A stretch of DNA of 46,504 nucleotides, from NCBI GenBank assembly GCA_036703985.1, contig DATNQN010000142.1:1-46504 (forward strand), read 5' to 3'. Every line of letters begins with the position of its first letter. The stretch's first letter is position 1. This document shows positions 39,983 through 46,504 of the stretch, piece by piece. The notes below the pieces were generated by a model. The model did not search any database and was not told the origin of the DNA. It saw only the letters and a program-made list of their open reading frames with translations. This stretch comes from Leptolyngbyaceae cyanobacterium. Its GTDB lineage: Bacteria > Cyanobacteriota > Cyanobacteriia > Cyanobacteriales > Aerosakkonemataceae. Both the position numbers and the translations under genes were made by a program.

Positions 39983-40419
39983 TGGATTACCCTTATATTT
40001 GGATTAACTTATCTTATATTAATAATAAAAATACCACTATCTTTGCATCTTCCGTAAGGCAAATTCAAACACATTTTTGCACTCTATCCTTAGCCTAGCA
40101 AAAACTACCCGTTGCTCTTTCACTAGTTATACTCATCTTACCATAATTACTGCAACTCGTATAGGTAACAAAGAATAAGGAAAAACGCAAAATCGTTCTT
40201 AATCGGCTACCAGTAATATAAGAGAAAATTAAGCTTGTTTGGGGAAGAGTGGAAGTGTACAAGGTTGTTTTTTACCGCTCCCTTTACCACTCCCTTCCCC
40301 ACTACTTTGCACTTTACGTCAACAATCTTTCTCCCTGCCCCTTGCTGTGAATAGTAAAAGCGGCCATGCTTAACTAAAGTAGTATTTCCCGATCCCTTTT
40401 CTCAGAACGATCGCCAAAA
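39983..40419. other. Intergenic interval without recognised feature
   Basis: About 435 nt of mostly AT-rich sequence lie upstream of the membrane protein and downstream of the gene at 40420, both on the minus strand. It contains pyrimidine-rich low-complexity text (CTTTACCACTCCCTTCCCCA near 40290) and no convincing ORF, RNA or promoter pair. Confidence 0.5.
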
Positions 40420-40827
40420 TTAATTGCGAATTGGCCCATTATAATCGACAGTAATCCGTTTTCCATCTTGAGAAACGGTAACTACGCTCTCAATGGTGTA
40501 AACGTTAGACTCAGGTCTTCTGCCTTTAAATTTGAACGTCCAAGTGCCGTCGCCATTATCTACAAAGGGAGCTTCTCTTGATGGGCCGTGCATGGAATCT
40601 TCAGCACGATACCGACCCAAGCCTCCGTTAGCGGATTCGGCTGCCCGCCTAGCAAAGTTTTTCGCCCGATTTAGCTCTATATTCATAGTACGGATCACCG
40701 TACTATCTTGTTGCTTCAGATTATTCGTACTAGAAGTATTTGGGCTGAACAAGGCTTTACTTGGGACTGCGCCTAGAGTGAGAATGGCGATCGCAACAGG
40801 AAAGGCTAGTAGGATGTTAAGTTTCAT
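40420..40827 (-). CDS. Exported hypothetical protein (135 aa)
   Basis: AAAGGAG lies 11 nt before the ATG at 40827. A TTG seven codons upstream overlaps that ribosome site and is rejected. The signal peptide is MKLNILLAFPVAIAILTLGA, then VPSKA for cleavage near residue 25. The mature part has a helical segment (NIELNRAKNFARRAAESANG) and a beta domain (APFVDNGDGTWTFKFKGRRP, YTIESVVTVSQDGKRITVDY), resembling small cyanobacterial periplasmic proteins that keep a positively charged surface. No enzymatic motif is seen. Confidence 0.75.
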   Translation of the reverse strand: MKLNILLAFPVAIAILTLGAVPSKALFSPNTSSTNNLKQQDSTVIRTMNIELNRAKNFARRAAESANGGLGRYRAEDSMHGPSREAPFVDNGDGTWTFKFKGRRPESNVYTIESVVTVSQDGKRITVDYNGPIRN

Positions 40828-40953
40828 ATTGCTAACTACTCCTTTCAATCTACAACTGATGTCCGAATTGGGTCTTCCACTTCTTCGTGACGTTACTCAG
40901 CGATAAATTGATTCATGATTAAAATATATTTTCCCTACTATATATACTAAAGT

Positions 40954-40982
40954 AAAAAACCCAGAGGAAACTGCCTCTGGGT
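40954..40982 (-). terminator. Orphan rho-independent terminator on minus strand
   Basis: On the minus strand the 9-bp stem ACCCAGAGG / CCTCTGGGT (loop CAGTTT) is followed by T5 and TAC, a good intrinsic terminator. No minus-strand ORF lies upstream of it before the start of the plus-strand haemagglutinin at 41559. It may therefore end a small RNA, or attenuate the leader of the exported protein gene at 40827. Confidence 0.75.
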
Positions 40983-41382
40983 ATTAATATGCCTATCTCT
41001 TCTTTAGTTGTGAGGTGGGAGCTAAGGAAAGCTTGTTTACATAATGACTAACCAAGATGACAAAATTGTGACGCTGATACTTCAATCCTGTGGCGTACAC
41101 CATTTCATATCAAATTGCCGTCGTTATGGGAACCTGGGGATGAGAAATCTAAATAATTAAGTTTTCAGTCCCTCGTATTTCATATAATAAGCAATAGTAA
41201 AAGATAGTTTGACATTTTTCATATTCATTTAAAAAGCTGTTATAAAAGGCAAGAAGCAGAAGGTAACAGAGTTTTTGTTAAGTTTACTTTTTATTACATA
41301 CATCTGTTTATTTGTATTTTTCTAATTAAAAGCAACCCATAAAAATAAATTTAACTGCCGCAATGTAGACAATAGAGGTTAT

Positions 41383-41422
41383 TAAATTTTTGAATCAGTA
41401 AAATCACTGATTCAAAAATTTA
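41383..41422. other. 17-bp perfect stem hairpin upstream of haemagglutinin gene
   Basis: TAAATTTTTGAATCAGT pairs exactly with ACTGATTCAAAAATTTA around AAAATC. The stem is AT-rich with runs of five A/T on each arm. It could act as a weak bidirectional terminator or as an operator about 140 nt before the ATG at 41559. The rest of 40991-41558 shows nothing recognisable. Confidence 0.7.
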
Positions 41423-41558
41423 GCGCTCGTGATATACGTTTAGAAAAAGATATGCGTAATTTATCTTAATTAAAAATTTGACAATTTTTGTAGCTATGCT
41501 AATAAAGAATAAAGATTAATGACTAAATTTATCATTTTTCTCAAAGCGAGATTAGAAA

Positions 41559-44500
41559 ATGCCATCTCCTGGAACTTATGCCTTTTTGCTTAGTTCTTTG
41601 CTGACGGGAACGTTCGCACTAGTTGCACCAACCACCGCCCAACCGATTATCCCAGCAAACGATAACACTGGTACGATCGTCAATCCTAACGGTAATAGTT
41701 TTGACATCACGGGCGGTCAAAGATCCGGAGATGGTGCAAACTTGTTCCACAGCTTTACAGAATTTAACTTAAACTCCGGTCAAATAGCGAACTTTTTATC
41801 TCAACCAGATATTTTAAATATTCTAGCCCGGATCAATGGCGGCAACGTTTCTTATATTAATGGTTTAATTCAAATTACAGGTGGAAATTCCAACTTATTT
41901 CTAATGAATCCATCTGGCATCGTTTTTGGTGCAAATGCCAGTTTAAACATCGCAGGTGCTTTTACCGCAACTACCGCCAATGGAATAGGATTTGGTAATA
42001 ATTGGTTTAACGCAGTTGGCAATAATAATCACGCGGCACTAGTCGGAACGCCTAACGCTTTTGCCTTTACCATGCAGCAACCGGGAAGCATCATCAATTC
42101 CGGTAATTTAGCAGTAGGAAATGGGCAAGATTTAACATTATTAGCTGGCAATATTATTAATACGGGCAGTTTAACTGCACCACAAGGTCAAATTACCATT
42201 GCTTCCGTACCTGGAACTAGCATAGTGCGATTATCCCAACCGGGATTTGTTCTCAGTTTAGACGTACAAAATCCAGCACAAAATGTCAGTCAACCAAATG
42301 ATTGGACATTGCCAATAGCATCGTTACCTCAAATGTTAACTGGTGGAAAAGGTGGCAATGCAACCGGAGTTACTGTTAATTCAGATGGCACGATTCAACT
42401 AATCGGTTCGGGAATTAACATAGTGCCACAACCAGCCACTAGCATTGCTTCTGGCACCATTGACACTTCCGGTTCCAAAATAGGGGGAACAGTACAAATT
42501 TTAGGCGATCGAGTAGGCATATTAGCAGGAAATATTCATGCTTCTGGAAATAATAGCGGTGGTAGAGTTTTAGTTGGCGGAGATTTTCAAGGAAAAGGAA
42601 CCGTACCGAATGCTTCGCAAACATTAGTTAGTGAAAATTCTATTATTACCGCTAATGCTATTACTAAAGGTGATGGCGGTCGAGTGATAGTTTGGGCCGA
42701 TCGATCTACTCAATTTTTCGGCGATATTTTAGCGCGTGGGGGAAAAGAAGGCGGAAATGGCGGATTTGTTGAAGTTTCCGGCAAAGAGTCGCTGCTTTTT
42801 AACGGAATAGTTAATGCAGGGGCAAATTTAGGTAATCCCGGCACTTTATTACTCGATCCCAAAGATATCACGATCGGCACAACACCTATAAATGACACGT
42901 CTGTTAATTTCAGCGATACTCCCGACCAACCTAGCACAATTCCCGCCAGCAATATTACTGATAATACTAACACGGGTACTAATGTAGTGTTGCAAGCGAA
43001 TAATGACATTACTGTAAATGAGCCAATTATTACTAACAACCCATCAGGAGATGGAGGCGCGATTACCTTACAAGCGGGAAGAAGTATTATAGTAAATAAA
43101 GATATTGTTACTGATAACGGCAATTTAACTTTGACTGCCAATGAAACCAGTTCTAATGGTGTGGTAAATGCCAACAGAGACCCGGGTAATGCAGTTATTA
43201 ATATTGCTACCGGAGTTGCGATCGATTCTGGTGTCGGAGATACTAATATCACGATCGGTGATGGTGCTGGTTTGACGAACAATGCCAGTGGAGATATTAC
43301 TTTAAATGGCATCATAAAAGCTGGAAATTTGTCAATTCAAAATAATGGTACTAGCGCTGGTGCGATCGTTATTCCCAATAGCGCAAATATCAATCTGACG
43401 GGAAATTTCCAGCAAATTGGCGATAGTCCGGTAAAACTGGGAAGCAACATTACTACTACAGGTGGCGGTATCACATTTGATGGCGCACTTACCCTGATTG
43501 GTAACCCTATCCTTGATACTGCTGCTGGTAACGGCGCAATTAACTTAAACAATACAATTAATAGCACCTCTGGGGAAAACTTTACCCTCAATGCTGGCAG
43601 CGGTAGTATTAGTTTATACCAACCTGTCGGCAACATCACCCCACTCGGTAATATCATCGCTAATAACAGCGATACTACCTGGTTTTTCGATACTGTCAAA
43701 GCTAATTCTATATCTACAGATGCTGATGGCAGAACTTTTATTAGCAGCGATATCACTACCACTGGCAATCAAACTTATAATGATAGTGTCCGGATAATAA
43801 GTAGTGCCATTCTCACTACTACCAATAACGGAAATATCATTTTTAACAATACCATTGACGGTAATGATGGAATAGAAGACCTCACTCTCAATGCTGGCAG
43901 TGGTAATATTCTTTTCAATGGCAGTATCGGTAACGATCAAATAATTAATGATATCACTGCTAACAGCAGTAGTACTACCCGCTTCAACAGTACTGTCAAC
44001 GCAAACAGCGTAACTACAAATGTGGGTGGCACTACTGAAATTAATGGCAATATCGACACCCAAAGCAATCAAACTTATAATGATGCAGTTATCATCGCTA
44101 ACAATATCACTGTTAATACTAATAATGGTGGCGAAATTACTTTTAATAACACTGTTGATGGAAAAGATGTTAGTACGCAAAGTTTGACAGTAACAACGAC
44201 TTCTACGGGGAAGGTTACTTTTAACGGTGCGGTTGGCAGCATCACCAAATTGAATAATTTAACTATTAGTAATGATGGTACGCTGAATATCGCTGCTGCG
44301 GCAGATATGTTTTTGGATGGGGAGTTTAATCAAAATACCGACAGCCCTGTTTCTATTGCAGGTGATATCATTACTAGCGATGATAATATCAAGTTTAGCG
44401 GCCCGGTAACGCTGAATGGAAATGTATTATTTAATCCGGGAACGGCGGGAATTTCTTTTAGTTCTAGTTTGAATGCGGGTAGTAATCCGCTGACTTTAAA

Positions 44501-46504
44501 GGCAGGTGAAATTGATTTTGACGGTCAAGTAACTGGTAGTAGTACGCTAGTGTTGGAGCCAGCAAAAGTCGATCGAGATATTAATATCGGTGGTTCTGCA
44601 AATACGATCGCATTAGATTTAACTGCCACTGACTTAAATAATATCCAAAATGGTTTTAGCTCGATTACGATTGGTAAGGTAGATGGCAGCGGAATTGTTA
44701 CATTTGTTTCTCCGGTTACGTTTCAAGACCCGGTAACGATTCGATCTCCGCAAGGTGCAGGTGCGATCGCATTTTCTGGCGGCACGATTTCCGGACAGGA
44801 CAACGCCTCAATTAATTTGATCGCCAATCAAAATATTACTACTGGCGATCTCACTGCACCAGCCGGAATTACCATTACTAGCAATGGCGGATTAATCGAT
44901 ACCAGAGCGGGTACTTTAAACACTTCTAATGCTAGTGGAAATGGAGGTGCGATCGCGCTTAATGCCAACGGCGATATTTACACGGGTAATTTATCTTCTA
45001 ATGCCATTACTAATGGTGCTGGTGGAAATATCACTCTCACCAGCACGATAGGCAAAATAGATATTAGCACTGGCGATATTAATTCCTCCGGTGCAATAGG
45101 TATCGGAGGCGAAGTAAAGCTAACTGCGCCAGGAGACATTAAAACAAGAAATATCAATACTAGCGCCACCGGATTTTTTAATGCTGGGAATGTCATCATA
45201 ACTAGTAATTCAGGCAGCATCGATACTACTGTAGGTACTTTAAAAACTACCGCAACGACAAGTAACGGTGGTGCAGTACAATTAACTGCTCAAAACGATG
45301 TAAGAACTGGTAGTTTGGATACTAGTGCAAGTGGAGATTCAACTAACATTTCCGGCAACATCACGTTAAGAAGTAACGCTGGAAACATCGATACTAGTGC
45401 GGGTACGCTCAATACTTATTCCGGTACTGCTGGTGGTGGTGCGATCGCGATGACTGCACCTAATAATATCACTACAGGTGCGATCGAACTTGGTTCTGGT
45501 GAATCAGAAATTAAAAATCCTCTCACTATTAATACACCTGCGATTGTTAATCTCAACGGAGATATTAACAGCAACGGAGCAGATATCATTATTGGTGGCG
45601 TTACTCCTCCCAGTCAAGTTAATTTCAATTTTCCCAGCAGCACTTTACTTACTGACGGTGGAAACGTAACCATCAAAAGTTCCGGAATTTTAACTGTTAC
45701 CAAAAACATCAATACTATTGGCGGTGCAATCAACCTAACCGGCACAAGCATTGATAGCAGTACTGTCAATCTTGATTCCAGCAATAGCGACGGTGCTGGC
45801 GGTAACATCAATTTGACTGCACAATCGCAAACCGTGCAAACTGGCAACTTAAATTCTTCCGGAAATAGTCAAGGCGGACAAATTACTGTTATTGCACCGA
45901 TTCAAATTACCGCCAAACAAATCAACTCTAGTGCAAGTCAAGGAAATGGAGGAAATGTCACTCTCGATCCTCTCAACGATATTCAAGTAGAGTACATCAA
46001 CGCACAAGGAGGTAGTCGCGGTACTGGTGGTACGGTTGATATTACTACTCAAAGATTTTTCCGCGCTACGAGTTCATTTGTCGATCGCAATAGCACCACA
46101 TCCAGCATTTCTACCGCCGGGGGAAGTGGGGGAGGGCCGATCGTAATTCGACACGCAGGTGGCCCAACTACTCCCTTTAACGTAGCTGGTGATGCCACAA
46201 CTAACGGTACAGCTGGCAATATTACCTCTGGAACTGGTCAAACAGTCGCGCCTGGGTCTTATTTTGGGCCTTTCACTCAAGGTCAAACCCAAGTGATTAC
46301 CGAAGGTGCGCCACCACCACAAAATCCCACATCCCCACCGCCGCAAAATCCCACATCCCCACCAACACAAAATCCCACATCCCCACCAACACAAAATTCC
46401 ACATCCCCACCAACACAAAATCCCACATCCCCACCAACACAAAATCCCACATCCCCACCAACACAAAATCCCACATCCCCACCAACACAAAATCCCACAT
46501 CCCC
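41559..46504 (+). CDS. Secreted filamentous-haemagglutinin (TPS-domain) protein, 3' end cut
   Basis: The frame from ATG 41559 is open to the window end (over 1,648 codons). I checked it at several points. The signal peptide is MPSPGTYAFLLSSLLTGTFA, then LVAPTTAQP. The haemagglutination-activity/TPS domain covers about 30-280, with the hallmarks GANLFHSFTEFNL, ARINGGNVSYINGLI and NLFLMNPSGIVFGANASLNI. Then come about 1,300 residues of Asn/Thr/Ser/Gly-rich beta-helix repeats (NITGDGTI..., GNGGAI, TSNG patterns, LLDPKDITIG at about 430) and a Pro-rich repeat of QNPTSPPT at the end of the window. It is exported by two-partner secretion through a TpsB/Omp85-type pore. The partner is not in this window. 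In relatives the C-terminus often carries a CHAT protease domain, not visible here. Confidence 0.9.
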   Translation, partial: MPSPGTYAFLLSSLLTGTFALVAPTTAQPIIPANDNTGTIVNPNGNSFDITGGQRSGDGANLFHSFTEFNLNSGQIANFLSQPDILNILARINGGNVSYINGLIQITGGNSNLFLMNPSGIVFGANASLNIAGAFTATTANGIGFGNNWFNAVGNNNHAALVGTPNAFAFTMQQPGSIINSGNLAVGNGQDLTLLAGNIINTGSLTAPQGQITIASVPGTSIVRLSQPGFVLSLDVQNPAQNVSQPNDWTLPIASLPQMLTGGKGGNATGVTVNSDGTIQLIGSGINIVPQPATSIASGTIDTSGSKIGGTVQILGDRVGILAGNIHASGNNSGGRVLVGGDFQGKGTVPNASQTLVSENSIITANAITKGDGGRVIVWADRSTQFFGDILARGGKEGGNGGFVEVSGKESLLFNGIVNAGANLGNPGTLLLDPKDITIGTTPINDTSVNFSDTPDQPSTIPASNITDNTNTGTNVVLQANNDITVNEPIITNNPSGDGGAITLQAGRSIIVNKDIVTDNGNLTLTANETSSNGVVNANRDPGNAVINIATGVAIDSGVGDTNITIGDGAGLTNNASGDITLNGIIKAGNLSIQNNGTSAGAIVIPNSANINLTGNFQQIGDSPVKLGSNITTTGGGITFDGALTLIGNPILDTAAGNGAINLNNTINSTSGENFTLNAGSGSISLYQPVGNITPLGNIIANNSDTTWFFDTVKANSISTDADGRTFISSDITTTGNQTYNDSVRIISSAILTTTNNGNIIFNNTIDGNDGIEDLTLNAGSGNILFNGSIGNDQIINDITANSSSTTRFNSTVNANSVTTNVGGTTEINGNIDTQSNQTYNDAVIIANNITVNTNNGGEITFNNTVDGKDVSTQSLTVTTTSTGKVTFNGAVGSITKLNNLTISNDGTLNIAAAADMFLDGEFNQNTDSPVSIAGDIITSDDNIKFSGPVTLNGNVLFNPGTAGISFSSSLNAGSNPLTLKAGEIDFDGQVTGSSTLVLEPAKVDRDINIGGSANTIALDLTATDLNNIQNGFSSITIGKVDGSGIVTFVSPVTFQDPVTIRSPQGAGAIAFSGGTISGQDNASINLIANQNITTGDLTAPAGITITSNGGLIDTRAGTLNTSNASGNGGAIALNANGDIYTGNLSSNAITNGAGGNITLTSTIGKIDISTGDINSSGAIGIGGEVKLTAPGDIKTRNINTSATGFFNAGNVIITSNSGSIDTTVGTLKTTATTSNGGAVQLTAQNDVRTGSLDTSASGDSTNISGNITLRSNAGNIDTSAGTLNTYSGTAGGGAIAMTAPNNITTGAIELGSGESEIKNPLTINTPAIVNLNGDINSNGADIIIGGVTPPSQVNFNFPSSTLLTDGGNVTIKSSGILTVTKNINTIGGAINLTGTSIDSSTVNLDSSNSDGAGGNINLTAQSQTVQTGNLNSSGNSQGGQITVIAPIQITAKQINSSASQGNGGNVTLDPLNDIQVEYINAQGGSRGTGGTVDITTQRFFRATSSFVDRNSTTSSISTAGGSGGGPIVIRHAGGPTTPFNVAGDATTNGTAGNITSGTGQTVAPGSYFGPFTQGQTQVITEGAPPPQNPTSPPPQNPTSPPTQNPTSPPTQNSTSPPTQNPTSPPTQNPTSPPTQNPTSPPTQNPTS
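46320..46504 (+). repeat. 24-bp in-frame tandem repeat (QNPTSPPT), cut by window end
   Basis: There are seven complete 24-nt units starting CAAAATCCCACATCCCCACC, plus a partial eighth. The first unit ends PPP instead of PPT, and the fourth has one C-to-T change (QNST). The units are otherwise identical at the DNA level, implying recent expansion by slippage. Each encodes QNPTSPPT, a proline-rich linker between the beta-helix and whatever follows. Confidence 0.95.

Noticed and set aside
43614-44180. Long minus-strand open frames inside the haemagglutinin gene (also 42710-43315, 43337-43768, 46074-46490)
   Set aside because: Compositionally they are shadows of the repetitive Asn/Thr/Gly-rich plus-strand coding frame, which is open for the entire 4.9 kb with a signal peptide and TPS domain.
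46320-46504. Regular repeat that might look like a CRISPR array
   Set aside because: The 24-nt units are contiguous with no spacers, and they are in frame inside a long coding sequence. It is a protein-coding tandem repeat.
1-46504. tRNA, rRNA, 6S, RNase P or tmRNA genes
   Set aside because: I looked for cloverleaf-like and conserved rRNA words on both strands while reading and recognised none. A covariance-model scan was not possible.

Overview
The window is chromosomal DNA of a cyanobacterium, probably a filamentous, non-heterocystous (Oscillatoria/Microcoleus-like) one. The evidence is the very frequent GCGATCGC (HIP1) octamer and its halves, an acsF chlorophyll-synthesis gene, an Ssl1498-type light-harvesting-like small gene, the cyanobacterial style of the NACHT, multi-PAS kinase and haemagglutinin genes, and many small palindromic interspersed repeats. 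No rRNA, tRNA or CRISPR array was recognised. The genus is an inference from gene style only.

Layout. 1-5 kb (mostly minus): partial DUF3326 gene, a small protein plus 2Fe-2S ferredoxin, a DUF697-type GTPase, a NACHT NTPase; then an SH3 envelope protein. 5.4-7.4 kb: purB and a second SH3 protein. 7.5-10.5 kb: a restriction-modification locus (HTH controller, nuclease, C5-cytosine methyltransferase) in which both the nuclease and the methyltransferase carry one single-base frameshift, followed by an RHH/ParE-type toxin-antitoxin pair. 10.6-14.7 kb: yifB/comM, a transposase remnant, a secreted protein, a decayed hybrid histidine kinase, acsF. 14.9-18.9 kb: an accessory island of small genes. 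It has two homologous two-gene modules (a ~70-residue protein plus a retropepsin-like aspartic protease with a D-S/T-G-A-T motif), a DUF433/DUF5615 pair, a membrane-anchored coiled-coil/winged-helix protein, a DUF4926 protein and a 57-residue ORF behind a near-consensus promoter.

19-35.9 kb is the most coherent functional region: an operon hdrC-hdrB-hdrA-hdrC-hdrB resembling the sulfur-oxidising heterodisulfide-reductase-like (sHdr) complex, a 1307-residue multi-PAS/GAF histidine kinase, a SulP anion transporter, an ETHE1-type persulfide dioxygenase divergent from a sulfide:quinone oxidoreductase, and a type II NADH dehydrogenase. The hdr promoter (perfect TTGACA-17-TATAAT) and the sqr promoter (TTGCCA-17-TATAAT) each contain a closely related palindrome of about 25 bp (20/25 identical) overlapping the core promoter. 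This suggests that one unidentified repressor controls both and ties the Hdr-like complex to sulfide/persulfide oxidation. That is the main candidate for a little-described system here.

36-41.5 kb: two 104-bp MITE-like elements in inverted orientation, a class III adenylate cyclase followed by CRP-like (TGTGA-N6-TCACA) boxes in front of a small conserved gene, and small hypothetical or secreted proteins. 41.56 kb to the window end: the first ~1,650 residues of a secreted haemagglutination-activity-domain protein, running off the edge inside a proline-rich 24-bp tandem repeat. All assignments are by reading the sequence. No database search was possible.
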